Part shown: in pieces, positions 45,412 to 58,503 of the stretch
How positions within the stretch are numbered: position 1 is the first letter of the stretch
How the letters are laid out: every line of letters starts with the position of its first letter
Assembly: GCA_003254885.1 (NCBI GenBank)
Contig: QANT01005630.1
Location: forward strand, 1 to 64,000
Direction: 5' to 3'
Origin: Purshia tridentata
Lineage: Eukaryota; Streptophyta; Magnoliopsida; Rosales; Rosaceae
Length of the DNA: 64,000 nt
Program-made: the position numbers and the translations under genes
Notes under the pieces: generated by a model
What the model was told of the DNA's origin: nothing
Database searches by the model: none
The model's input: only the letters and a program-made list of their open reading frames with translations

Positions 45412-48400
45412 CTAGTCAGAGTCAGACTCCACGATGGTGCCCATCGCCTTTAACCCTCTTGGTCTCTGCACCATGCCAAAAATATAAAAAGTGTTACTTC
45501 CCATCTAATATATATATATATATGAGCCCCTTAACTATCGAGTTATATTGCATCAAAGAACCAATAATATAATGAAATTAAATCAGCCCCCTCTCGATTG
45601 AGAAAAATTACAAAACATAAATAATTGAATACCTTCTTGGAAATCTTCTTCTCCCTGACCTCATACCGTTCCAGGGTCAAATCACACAGCCATGCGCCTG
45701 GGCTTACAAGCTATCAACAAATAAACAGTAAAAAGAAGAAGAACCGATCAGAACAACCTTGTCAAATTTGTAGCACATAAAAGTAGAGGTGAAGACCCCC
45801 AAAAGAAAAAAGCATAGCAGTGGTGGCTTTTGGCTTTTGCTTTGGGCAAAGGGCATGCAACATGCATGGCTTTCGAAAAGCACTTTGATCTATTTCGAAC
45901 TGAAAATTATTAATAGTAGTTCCAAAATATTGAATCAAACGTACTTTAAACTATTATGCGGTCATGTGCTTGTGCTTCTGCTCCGCACTTGGCTGTGCCA
46001 GGCCAGTGCCGTCCACGCCGAAAATAGGTCACGCAACGCAACGCAACGCACCTAACTCTAATTAAATAAGACGTGAAAATACCTAATTGCCCCTCAACAA
46101 CGAACAACAAAGAAACAACCTGAACCGGCCCAGAGACCGTTGGACCCATATGGCCCTTTTGTCCACATTTGAGGCCCACTTACTTAAAACATTCACCGGT
46201 GTCAACTAAATCACAAGCGTGCACGTGGTACGCCATACCCCGTCCATAAATAAGATTGGACTACCCACGCAAATTGTAATTATAATATTCAAGCCCAAGC
46301 CAAGAGCTCGTCTTAGTGGTGCACTTGTACAGCTAACAAACTTTTAGGCACCATTTAGCATACATACGTGTCTTGGCCGACACGTGTCTGTTTGGTTCTT
46401 GCTGTCACTTTAACGCACTTCTTTGGCTTTTACGCCAAACTAAAAATACCAGAAATTCCCTTATTAATATTATTCTATTTCCACCCCAGCACCTACTTTA
46501 CCCAGCTCACATTTTATTAGATGAGTAATCTACCCAGTCCACATTTTGTGACAACAACAATTGCATAAATACAAACTAACAATCCAATCAGAGGACCTAA
46601 GAATGAAAATTTGAATAAGAAAAAGTGAAAAACCACACTCCTAATACTCCTATAGATCCAAAACCGAGTTGAATAGACCCACTGGTGGAACTAATAGTGT
46701 ATGTGCTTTGACGATTTGACCTTTCTCAACTTGAGCAATTATCAAACTGGGTGGGTTTGGGGGTTTTGATTTTTCGCAATGGTGCCCAAAACTACTTCAT
46801 TCATTTAATGAATAAATTAAGGACTGAAATAAAAAAACAAAGGAAATTAGAGGGCTGAGCTGCTTACATTGAGGGTGCGCTGAATGAACTTTGCTCTCTT
46901 TTTGGGTCTCTGAGGCAGTTTGGACCCTTTGATGGCCATGAAGTCTTCTTCCTTCTCTTTGTTGGTCAAAGCAATCACGAACTTGGGCGGCCACACCATC
47001 GGTGGCGCCGCCGCGTCTCCGCTTCCCGACGAAGACCCACCACCCTTCTTGCTATCGTGCGCCGTCTCCGAAGAAGCTGCGGACTTGTTGTTATTCTCAT
47101 TATGGTGGTTATTAGACCCTTTCTTATCGTGCGCACCCCTGTCGGGTGAGGCAATTCCCCTCATAGCTCCGTTGCTCTGCCCTCTCATGGGACTCGAAGT
47201 TTCTGAGTTTCTACAGAATAAGCAGCAGCATAAAGATGAGATACATACAATTATCAAATCAAATCAAATCAAATATACCATGAAAAGCACGAAAACATAA
47301 TAAATGGTATTATTTTGAAGGATTAAAATAAATTTGGTGTTATTGACAGAGAGAATAAAATTTCGATGTGGGGAGTGGTCAAATTACGGAATTGACCTTG
47401 GGGACGATCTAGATCGATTACGGGTAGGAGAGGCTTAGAGAAGCTCTACGGGTTTTGCGTAGAAAATGAGCATGGTTTTTGGCTTCTTTGGGGGACCTTT
47501 GTGTTCTTTCTGCTTTTAAGGAGGGAGTTGTTAATTTCTTTTTATTTAATGAAAAGTCAGATATTTTAGAGAGATCGAAAGAAAAGGAAAGAGGGATTGA
47601 TTTACTGTATAACGTGCACAGCTGGTTCTTGGATGGTGTTCTCAGCCGTTGGATCAATACGGCCTTTTGGGGGATTTAAGGATACGTTCGAAATGTGGGA
47701 CGCGTGGGACCGCGCCTAATCCATCATCAATCATCGACGGTTAGAAAAGGGTTGTAAGTTGTAAACTAGGAGGATTTCATGAACACGTGGAATAGGAATT
47801 GTCCATTCCATGTTTCCAATGAGCCCATGGAATCAGGGTGCCGGTCGTTATGGATCAGATGCTATCATGCTAGGGGTGCGGTCAGCTGTGCTCAGATACA
47901 AAATAAGCCTGCTACATGTCACTGATCATTGGGTACTATATAACAGAAAAAAACAAAAGTCTGTGACTTCCTAGTGAAATTTACTCTAGCTAAGCCTAAT
48001 AAGAGATCGTCCAATCCTTATGAATTTATCATGAATCAGTTGTAACCAGCAGTCTAAAATAAATAAGGGTGATAACTAAAAGGGTTAGTAAGATTTCAAC
48101 TAAAAAAGTTAATTTGATCATAATTATCATACTTAACATTAACTAAAAAAAAAAAAAAAAAAAACATAATAAATCAATGACTTTAAGGTAATGATTCAAA
48201 AAAACTCCAAATTTGATTATAATGATCATACTTAACATGAACTTATTAATTCATCATTCTATCTAATACTAGGTTTTACACCTAAATTACATTATAGATT
48301 CACCCAAATAGCTTAATCGATTAATCTCCACAGTCTATGATCTCCCTCTTAAACATCAGAAGGGCATGACTCAAACTCTTACCGTAATTGCGAGGATAAA

Positions 48401-49732
48401 TATGCATGCATTACCATTAAGCATATAAATCTTCACTCTTCTTCCCTAACTTTAGGTGTATGTGATGTGTTTTCTGTTGAACAACCGAGTCAAAAACATA
48501 ACATAACTACATGATAAACCTACTACCATTTTCCTCCAAAGACTAAAAAGAATGAACCCTCATGCACTTACCATGCACTCTCCTTTTGGAGCTTACATCT
48601 GCACCACCCACCCACCTGACCAATTGGAGAGTGGATCAATATAAGCCTCATAACATATTCAGCCCAAATGCAGCAGCATTATAGTTCAATCTTAAAACCC
48701 TCATCAGACTAACACAACATTTCAAGCTCAAAGAGTAGATAAAATTACACCATGTTAACCAGCCAGGCCAGGACTATAATACCCCTTGCTATAAAGCCAA
48801 AAGTCAATGGCGCCTAGTGGACTTACCCTTAGTCCCTTATCCATTTCTAGGACGACCTTATCCATGTACCACGTACTCCCACTCATATAATCATGTCAAT
48901 CAGACACTTAATCTAAACCCACATTTTATAAACAAACAAACAGAAGAAATTTGTGTATTATGCAATAATTAAGCAACAAACACTTTCCTGAACAAAATTA
49001 TTTCCCTTTCAAACATGTGATAAATCCATCACATATTTTATCTCACAAAGCAACGGTGAGATCAAGGCATACAGATCCATACAGTTGTAACTATACAGAA
49101 CAAACTCCAAAATAACTAAAAACGACAAAACCCACGAAGCTAGCTCACGCGCCACTACTTTAAACGTCAAGGCCACCGCACACACGGATACACCCCAAAA
49201 ACGATTAAACGAAACATTGAGAAAAAAAAGCAAGACGCACCATAAATGACAACGTCTAACCGGAGCGTCTACTTCACTCGCCGCAAGCATCGTGTGAAAA
49301 AAGGCAATAATGGATAAAGCAAAAGTAGGTCGAGGTGGAAATTAACCTGAGAATACGCTGAGGCGGTGGTTGCTGCGGCGATAACGGCTTTTGACGGAGA
49401 TTCAAATACCCGTTGCTGTTATTGGAGGGCTGGTTGGTGGAGTCCTTATCGGGTCGAACGACCCGGCGGTCGACCCGGACGGTGGTTCGGGTAACTGGGG
49501 CGTTGGAATCGTCCTTGACCTGGATCTTCATGCAGCGGAGGCGCTTGCGGTTCCCCCACTGCAAAACGAAGTCGGACGTCGTCGTTTGGCGGATGGCATC
49601 GGAACTCTCTCTCAGCAACAATGACGCTGAGGCATCTCCTCCTCCGGTTCTGTCTCTGCTGTTATTGTCGTTATTATTGGTGTGCCTCATACTACAGTCC
49701 CTTTCCATCTCCTTTAGTACACCTGTCCCCAT
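45412..49732 (-). CDS. DUF1639 family protein (unknown function)
   Basis: Four coding exons: 49732-49347, 47210-46868, 45710-45633 and 45465-45412, total 286 residues. Features seen: a conserved N-terminal patch DFVLQWGNRKRLRCMKIQ, low-complexity linkers rich in Asn, Ser and Gly, and the conserved C-terminal region with VWPPKFVIALTNKEKEEDF, KLPQRPKKRAKFIQRTLN, then CDLTLERYEV and RPRGLKAMGTIVES, which is the DUF1639 signature. Basic patches suggest nuclear localisation (inference). There is an in-frame TAA six bases before the chosen ATG; internal ATGs (residues 9 and 15) are alternatives. Intron 1 is 2.1 kb and intron 2 is 1.2 kb. The family has no established biochemical role. Confidence 0.85.
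48113..48243. repeat. Direct repeat pair flanking an A20 run
   Basis: Copies at about 48113-48143 and 48213-48243 share CATACTTAACAT with similar flanks and lie about 100 bases apart in DUF1639 intron 1. A 20-base poly(A) run at about 48146-48165 follows the first copy. Could be a fragment of a small retroposed sequence; not classified. Confidence 0.55.
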
Positions 49733-51240
49733 GGATTAATCACAGCGGTTAGTTAAACTTGGTTTTTTACAGTTTAACAGAGGTTAATTAACTCCCGGGA
49801 TCATAAGTGAAAAAGTACAGAAGAGGCAAATGAGAATCTGGAATTGAATTGTGGTTCTCTCTCTCTCTCTCTCTCTGCAACTGCAAGTCCATTAAACTAA
49901 ATTCAAATAAGAGGAAGGTCTTTCCAAAATTCCAAATAGTATAAGTGAGGAAGATGAAGATCCAAAATGCAGAGGAAGGAAAGAAGAATGAAAATTCAGT
50001 CTTTGACTTCCTATCATTCGAGTGAAAAACAGAGAAATAATTTTATACTCTGGCAATGAATTGCGATTGAATACTCTTACCCTTTCTTTCTTTTCGGTTT
50101 CCCGGGAACTAAACAGAAAGTTTTAAGCTTTTACTCGAATTTCAGAAAACTTATAGAGAAACACAAACTACGGACTCTAGCAAAAAACTCCACCAAAGAT
50201 AGATTTTTCGCAAAACAGCGGTGAATTTTCAGAGTGTGAGACTTTATTTTTCAATGCTGGAAATTCGAGGACAATTGATGAAAGTTCTCTAAAAGAAGAA
50301 AATAATCAGAAAAAAAAAAATAGACGGAGACGAAGAAGAACAGAGAATCTTCCCCGCCCGATATAGAGTTCAAGTAGTACCACAAAACTAAATATTCTTG
50401 GACAGAACACAGATGACAGAGAACTGGAAGAAGATGATGAACAAAGGTTCGAACCCAAGCATGGATCCAAATGTAACACAGAGAGAGAGAGAGAGAGAGA
50501 GTCAAGGAAGCCTGCGCATTACCTTTGACAATCTAAAATCAAAACCACAGAAACAGATTGCTCTGCTTCGACTCGCTGCTGCAGATTAAGAAAAAGGAGA
50601 TAAAAGTGAGAGGCTTTTCGGAGGAAGATGTGAAAATTCGAAGAACGGAGACATAGGAGGAAATCAAATCCACCAGCGAAATCGTAAACTGAGACTCGGT
50701 TTCTCTGATCTAGGAATAGAAACAACGAATCCTCACCTGTATATACTCAGATTTCGCAAGTATCCACCAGCCCGAATTTGCAGAAGAAATTTTGCTTATT
50801 TTGAGAAGTCTTTGCTCCTCTTGGCCTTTAGACTATGCAAAATGCAAATCTACAGCCAAAAAGCAAAGAGACGATTGCAATTCAGAGCTTATGTCCCTGA
50901 CACTCATGAAGAGATTTCTTCAGGGATTTCTTGGAAATGTGCCTGTGGAACAAAAAACCAAGCAAAACAATGAATTAGCGCAGGAGACAAATCGTTCAGA
51001 AAACATAGCAAATCCAACTACCCTCACCTCTAAACTCGAATTTCTTCACCACCTCTCTGTAAATTTCAGTGAAATAAGATCGGTTTTCGAAATCGTCTAA
51101 GAAAATCGTAATCGAACGCACTTCAAAAACTCTTCGAATGTGTCTGCTAAACAGAAATAACAACAATCCCAGTCATTTTAAGAAAACAGATTACATTAAA
51201 GCAATACAAATCGAGCTCCGTCCTCCATTAGAAACTTCTC

Positions 51241-51278
<38 letters not shown>

Positions 51279-52212
51279 CACAAACGCAGAGACAAGCTTC
51301 AATTAGATCCCTAACATTACACAGTCCAGCTCTATGAATTCTCTCCCAAATTCCCAAATTACAGAGCAGAAGAAAATCAACGAAATAGGCCTCGGAGAGG
51401 AAGGCCAAAGCTACAGAGAGAGCTTCTATCTTTCTTCTTCTTTTTCTTCTTTTTGATGGAACGAAATGCACTCTCACCTTTCAAACCCAGGCTTTATACC
51501 ACCCCTCCCACTCTCCGTCACACTCCAACCGTCCAACGCCGAGCATTCTCGACCGTTGATCAAAAATCCAACGGCCCCCACGCCTCTTCTCTTAAACCGT
51601 CAACTCCGTCTCTTTTAAACCCCGTTACGACGTTCTCATGCGGCCCTTATCCCTTCACGCCGTCAGTGGATTTAACAGAATCTTCAACGTCGTTAATTTG
51701 CAGTAATTTACATTTGCAAATTATTGCTTATTATTTTTTCTTTACCTTTTTTTTTAATTTCTGGCTAACCGAACCGGTTTTGTGTAGCGTTTGGACCGTT
51801 TGGTTCATTAGGTATAGTGAACTACCTATGGTAACTTAACCAGAGTCATGGGCTTAACGTTATCAGACAATTTTCCGTAATGTCCGGTTGCTCTGGTCGA
51901 TTATATACCGTACACAAGTGAAGCTTACATATTGTAGGTAAGTACGTTGTTGACCAAATAAATTGTTCAATCTTGACCGTCAGAACTAGCATTTTTTACT
52001 ATATTGGTTTAACATTATTGATATGCAATATGGATTTTATTTTGGAATTGGGATAATGGAAAGGTATCATATAAGAGTAAATTTGTAGGTATTGTAAGAT
52101 GTGGGAGAATATTAGAACATTATGATGCAGCGCTAATCACATTGTATTACATTCTATGACGCATAATTTTGATAAAAAGTTTTCGTAACATATATGTATG
52201 TGTGAATTGCAA
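49733..52212. promoter_or_regulatory. 5' region of the DUF1639 gene with three CT/GA tracts
   Basis: No coding gene is supported. Three dinucleotide tracts occur: CT at 49855-49876, GA at 50479-50502 and CT at 51244-51275. The stretch from about 49740 to 51450 may contain one or more leader exons of the DUF1639 gene on the minus strand; the splice plan cannot be decided by eye. Beyond 51840 the DNA is AT-rich intergenic. Confidence 0.4.
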
Positions 52213-52840
52213 GTGGGGTAGGCATGAATATCGAAAATATTGAAACCGTCCAAAATACTGAAACCGTCTCGTTTCACGCTGTTTTGTCTTGATTCATTTC
52301 GAACCCTTTTTTATTTTACAAATTCTGGATCAATATCGAATTGGACCGATCCCAAATGAGATGGAATTGGTCCAGCAACCTAAAGACTAATTCGTCTTGA
52401 CCATTAATTTCTAAGTTAAATTTAATGTGTAGTGGCTTATTATTGACAGCCAATCCTTACTTCTAACAAACATAAAAACCCTACCTCAGTCTCTCACAAA
52501 ACTCTCTATATGACTCTCTCAGCCTTAATCCTCATTGTTGTGGTCACTCACCGCCTCTCCCTATGGAGCTTTACCAAGTGACTCCCTATCGTTGAAGTTG
52601 AATAGGTGAAAAAAAGAAAAAGAAAAGAGGATTAAAACCAGAAAATACTTCAATTTTTAAACTAGGATTGGAGTTGGTATTGAACCAAACCGAACCAATT
52701 TGGTGCAGGTTGACAGTTGACTCGGTATCAAGGTTACTCCATACCCATTCATACGAATCTTGAATCGGTTCCAAACTCCGGTCTTGGGAATAGGATGAGG
52801 TCCATACTAACTCATTTCGTCCCGTACCCACCCCTACTAC
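52213..52840. mobile_element. Candidate hAT-type non-autonomous element
   Basis: The left edge begins GTGGGGTAGGCATG and the right edge, reverse-complemented, begins TAGGGGTGGGTACGGG. These are imperfect inverted ends resembling the common hAT start (A/T)GGGGTGGGCA. The roughly 630-base interior carries repeated words (AATATTGAAACCGTC / AATACTGAAACCGTC) and no transposase. An 8-base target duplication was not convincing. Confidence 0.35.
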
Positions 52841-53890
52841 CAAGAATGTTTATTATTTGGATAGAGATTTTGACACTCGATTCTTTTGTTTGGAAGGAAC
52901 AATAACATGTACGAGTATATTTATAAAAATTCCATTGTTTTGATAGTAATTAAGTTGAAAACTACAATAAATACTCCATTTTAAAAAAAAATTGTCAATT
53001 GTAACTTGGTTACTTACCACATTTTTAATAAAAGTGAAACTAGTGTAATCACCACTATTTAGAAACTAGGTCTTTTGTTTTTTATTTTTAAAGAAAGTCT
53101 TGAAACCAATATCTTTTTTATTTATTTATTTGAAACCAGTATCTTAAGCAACATCTCTATTAATTATTAGGCTCACGTGAATCATATGGGTATAAAATAT
53201 AATAAAATTGAAATGTTGATATAAACTAGTTGTTTATTGGACCCACCCTAATGGTGCCTAATCCTGTTGCTTACCTACATTTTGCAGGAAGATGTTGGGG
53301 CTGGGCCAGGAAGAAAGGGAATCTTGGGTATGGACGCATGCTCTGCAACGCCCTAAATGATCGCCCATGACCATCCTGTCTAGCTGTCTAACTTGCCCGA
53401 TCAACAATCTATTCTATGCAAAACTCTCTCTAATAATTACCATCATATATCTCTTCTCTCACTTCTCACGTTAATCTACTAGATTACCATCTGAAGACGG
53501 CACCTTAATAAGACTAAAAATACGACAGACCAAGGAATTAGAGTCAAGCCACCACCTTATTGAAACAACAAAAAGAAACATTAAATAAAGGCATAACGAC
53601 ACCAATCTCCGACCCACTTCGATCTCATAATTGCAAACTTTTATAACCAAATCCTGATGCATGCACCAACAGACTTGTGCACAGCAAACGTTCTAGTATT
53701 TACTTACAGCTGAAAGATGTACTTCCAATTACAAAGCACTCGCTTTAGTACAGGAGCTTGAGTTATATTTACACAGTTACACTGAAGCAATCAGAATAAC
53801 AATCATCCAAATGCATCCCAAGATATGCTTGCATATAGATAATCACAAACACACATACTGGTCCTTCAAATTTCACATGTTGCTTATAAA
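52841..53890. other. Intergenic region downstream of VPE
   Basis: About 1 kb of AT-rich DNA. The right part should be the 3' untranslated end of the VPE gene. No other gene or repeat was seen. Confidence 0.5.
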
Positions 53891-56800
53891 TCATGCACTG
53901 AACCCCCTGTGCAGAGAGCTCCAACGGCCAGAAGGAACATTGGCGCAGGCTTGTGCTGAAGCCTCGCCCATCTGCTCCTTTGTCATTCCAGCATTGCAGA
54001 TGTTTGCCAGGGACCGCATGTGTTTCATCCCATATTGAGATAGGGAACCACAATGTGTCTCAAAAGTTCTCACCTGCAGAAAAGATCCATCAGCCAAAAC
54101 ACGATTCTTTAAAAGATCAAATTACCAAGAGTAAAAACTTCTCTTCAACTTAATATTATCCAAGTGCTTAGTTCAGCTACATGTTTAAAGAAGCCTCAGA
54201 GATGCCTTTTCTTTGTCAGAGAAAAAATAATTGGTGTAATCTTAATCTAGGCATGGCCAGATATATTATTGGTGAAAATCTCTTTTATAAGCTGAACAAA
54301 ATAGAATAAATAAGATTTAACAGCATTAGGCAGAGCATTACCAATGCCTTAAGGCAGTCCCAGTCATCAACAAGTGGCTGCCCAGCAGGTCGAACTGCAT
54401 TGAGCACCTCTGGACCTTTTTCAATTCCAAACAGGAGTTTCCCAATAAGTTTCACGCTTTGATCTAAATGCATTCTGTGAGACATTGCTTCAAGAAAATC
54501 CTTTTGAGCTTGAACTTTCCTCGGTGAGCTTTCAGGAGCCTTGCGGTACTGCATCCAAAACAGGATAAAAGGAAAAAAAATAAGGGAAAGAAAAAATGTA
54601 TCATAGTGGGGTTTAGATCTTCCGGTGATTGGTTGCATACAGAAGTAAATTATAAACCACAGCTCCTTAGCTCCTTATATCAATAAACTTTCATTACAAC
54701 AGTGGCTATTATTTAATCAAAACCATGTTCTTTCCAATTATATTCAAAGCATTAGGTTTTTGCACTTTCCTACCAATCCACCCAGGTAGATTTAGTTTTT
54801 TCCTCTTTCCATGTAAAATCTGTAACCTCAACTTTCGTCCACCTCCTCCCTACTTACTAACCGAATTTAATGGTCTCATTCTGTACACATCAGTAGTCCA
54901 CATTCTTGTTACCAAGCAGAGCCACTCCACTGCTGCTTTTGGAGCTTCATAGGTGAGCATAGATCATGGTAATGGTTCCAAAAACTCCCCAGCTCTTATG
55001 ATATGTTACCATTTAAACTCCGCATAAATTAATTATTCCCTTATCTATCATAATTGCTGATATCTCTCCTAACTTTTAACGACATCAATCATAATATCTA
55101 ATAAACTGTAAAACTTCCAAATATGAGGAAACCTAAAGTAGAGTCATACATAAAGTTAAGGTTAACAACACTTGATGTCTATAAGCAAAAGAAAAAGAAT
55201 AATTAATTCATGGATGAAAGAGGTAAGAGATAAACCTTATCCCAGAAATGGACAAGATCAGCATCACGCTGGTTGACAGCTTTTGAAGATGGCCTCAAGA
55301 AATTCTCGCCCAGAAAAGTGTAGTTATCATTTGCAGGATTTGTCCCCATATACACGAAGAGATTGTTCTTGCTAAGCGCTACATCTCCATATTGCATGAC
55401 ATGAGAGCCAAAAGCAGAATTGTCACTCGCTGTCCTCTCTTTAACCTAGGCCAGCATAATGAAATCATAGAATTGCCATTAGCTTCTCTGCCTAGATTAT
55501 CAAGGTGCAGTGAATGATTGTTTTGTGTACAAAAGAAAAAAAATCTTCTCTATTCTTTCTATAAAAATGCGGTAAGCAACAAGTTCTCACCAGTTCATAC
55601 TGCTGATGCAAAGTTTCTGTCCTCAAGTTGTGTATGTCGCTGTTCACAAGGTCAAAATGTTAAATCTCAAATGAAAAATTAGAATTTGAACAGTTTCAAC
55701 CTGGAAAAGAAACTGGACAAAATGATCTCATAAAGACAAAACAAGTCCATTGCGACTAAATAAGGATGCAGAGAATCAACCCAACAAGTAATGTACTTTC
55801 AAGGAAGCTGAAACTGCTATTATGGACCAAGGATAAAAAAGTGAAGCTGAAACTGCTAAAATGCTTTGATTCCCATCCTCTTTATAAAAAATTTAAAAGA
55901 CAAAAAACTCTGCGTACCTGTCTTCCATCCAAGCAACACTATACAAGTCGCCCAGACAGGTTGAATATTCTGGGGGAGGACTAGGAAACTCTCCAGGGCA
56001 GTAAGTCCCCCAACTGCTCTCTTCTGCATTCGATGCTGTGGTTGCAAATATATTCAAACCTTCAGGAAGAAGGCCCTCAAAGATACTTCCAGATTCACAA
56101 GCTTCAAGATAAAATACCTGCAGTTTTACAAATTAGTCCAACTCTATTGGTATTTTCAGCATATATCTACAGTTCAACTAGTAACTTACCAAGCTTTTAT
56201 AGGTCCCTGCAGCATGCTTCTTCTTCAGGACTGCTATCAGATCGTCAGCATAAATATAAGGACTGGTAGGCATCCCTGGGAAAAAGTGACTAGATAAGTT
56301 ATGGGGATATGAGCAAAAGAATATCATTATTGCCAGACTTGATATCTCAATCAAATTTAAGAATTAACAGTCAGACTTAAGTATTGAACAACATATATTT
56401 CTAAATCCATTTTTCAAATCTAAACGTAGGTGGTTCATTTAAGATGTTTGGCAGCCATGCTTCAGCTTGAGTCCAAGTGAATGTAATATAAGAATGCCAC
56501 GCTAAAACAGGCAATAATTCATCAACTGATATGGCCCAAAAAAATACACCTAAAGCAGGCCAAATCATTTGATTGAAGACTAAAAGTTGCTTCTCAAGAC
56601 TTACTAACCAAGAACTCCGGGACCACCATGATCAGAATAGTATATGAAAATATGATCGTTCGGACCACTATCCACAACTTTCCCACTACCCCCTGTAAGA
56701 GCAGTTTTATTTCCCAGGATAGCAGCAAAAAAGTTGCCAACAGTAACATCCTCGCCAATATAATCCTGCCACAATAATATCAACCACATGAGGGGAATTA

Positions 56801-58503
56801 TAACAACTAACAATTCAAAGTAGGTCAGCACCTAAAGGGGAAGATGACAGACCTTTGGGACTCCTTTATAAACGTCATCACCGTGTGGGCTGTTAATGAT
56901 GACTCCAGGCCTCGGGTTCTCTTCATTGTAAGCAATATCATCATACATGAATACGATAATGTTTTCATCTTTCAGCCCACCTTTCTTCAGTAGTTGATAA
57001 GCATGACATATATCAGCCTAAAAAAAAGAAAGATAAAAAGGGTCCATTTCAAACATCAATCGAGAAATGAGGGCTTACTTCAAATATGTGAAACCAAGAA
57101 GATTTTATCAACACTCATGACACAAAGACAAAGACACAAAAGGTATCCATTAAAAGGGATCCACTAACAAAACTGTGTGAGTATGCTACTGAATAAAATC
57201 TTAAGAGCTCAGCCAGTACATTTGACATCAGCTCTCTAGTTTGAGTCCATTTGAAAGTAATAACTTTTTCTAGGATCCAAAGCCTAGAAAGTACTTTAAT
57301 TTCATCTCTGGGGCCACCATTTGCTATGTATGCTTTGGTTTTGGATATTCAATCGTCTCCTTTCTCAACATAAATCGTCCCTATGATAATTCAAAGGATT
57401 TTTTTCGGTTTAAATCAGACTGCACCACACCGCAATTCAGCATGCAAAGTCCCACAATGACTCCATGATGGAGAAAATAATAAAAACAAACAATATTTAG
57501 TATTTACTTCATTTATCTTGCAGATCCATAATCCAAAGTGGACCTCAAAAATTCAAATGAGGCCTACGAATTCAAAGCTCCACACTAACACGCCGGTGGA
57601 TGTCGAATAACTTAATCTGTATGCAAAGAAAGTGGTCCCTTCAACTCAAATAATGAAGCTAGCTGGCAAGTATGTGGTCTTCATTATGGGTCCCGCAAAG
57701 GGTAAAGTACTAGTCTATTTGAGGCCTGATGACCATGATTTTAGAGAGAGAATCAAGGTCACCATCCTGGATAAAAGTAAGGATTTTTAGTTTACTTCTA
57801 AAACAATCAACATTCAAACTACATATGTATCCATGAATTCATTGAAGCATGATTAACAAATTTTTAGGGGCAATTCCAACTTCCAAGTATCAATTTAATC
57901 TGTGACACAAAAAATCTGATTCCTTTACATGTATGGATTAACTTTGAGATGCACCTAAATAATTCAACCACATATAAAGTAATAAGTTTGTGTTATTACA
58001 TAAACTAAAGTTCATGTCAAACTGGCATGACATCAAAGAAGATAAGAAGCAATAAAAACTCAATATAACATATTAGTTCCAAAACAAACTCAAGCTTCTA
58101 AATTTACTTTGAAAAAGCCAAAAACAAGAGTTGGAACGGAAAAGGCTAATTTAATATCAAACTCAGATCACACTTTGCAATGCAAAAAAGAAATAAAAAT
58201 CCATTAAAAACTAAATTTCAATAAGAAAACAAGTTAAGATTTAAGAAATATGATATCTTGGGGAATAATCACCTGGTGCCTGTAATTCCAGTAGCCATTG
58301 GAGCCAGCAATCAGAACCGCCCATCTGGTCCCCACAGTGCCATCATCCTGCTGATCAGCACCACCATCGCTTTTGCGGAAGAATCTGGAAGCTTCCGACG
58401 GTAACCGTAAAACTTCTCCGGTGAGGTCCCGGCTACCGGCTGCCAGAGCAGAGAGGGAAGCAAGGAACAGAAAGAAGACGAAGCCGCAGGCCAACCGACT
58501 CAT
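53891..58503 (-). CDS. Vacuolar processing enzyme (legumain, C13 peptidase)
   Basis: Nine coding exons: 58503-58273, 57017-56853, 56765-56609, 56275-56190, 56117-55918, 55639-55591, 55445-55236, 54548-54342 and 54073-53891, total 495 residues, standard for VPE. Signal peptide ([20 protein letters not shown]), short propeptide, catalytic domain starting [19 protein letters not shown], catalytic His178 in [13 protein letters not shown] and Cys220 in [15 protein letters not shown], then the C-terminal prodomain (from about YRKAPESS) ending in a Cys-containing legumain stabilisation domain. Asn sites NKT and NYT fit N-glycosylation. It cleaves after Asn/Asp in vacuoles, maturing other vacuolar proteins and executing caspase-1-like cell death. 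The vegetative gamma class looks likelier than the seed class, but this is not proven. Intron 1 is about 1.25 kb. No lesion is seen. Confidence 0.97.

Noticed and set aside
46019-46052. CGCAACGCAACGCAACGCA pentamer run
   Set aside because: Only about three to four units in an intron; too short to mean more than local slippage.
49391-49739. Plus-strand frames opposite DUF1639 exon 1
   Set aside because: They mirror the minus-strand exon, whose translation has the conserved DFVLQWGNRKRLRC patch.
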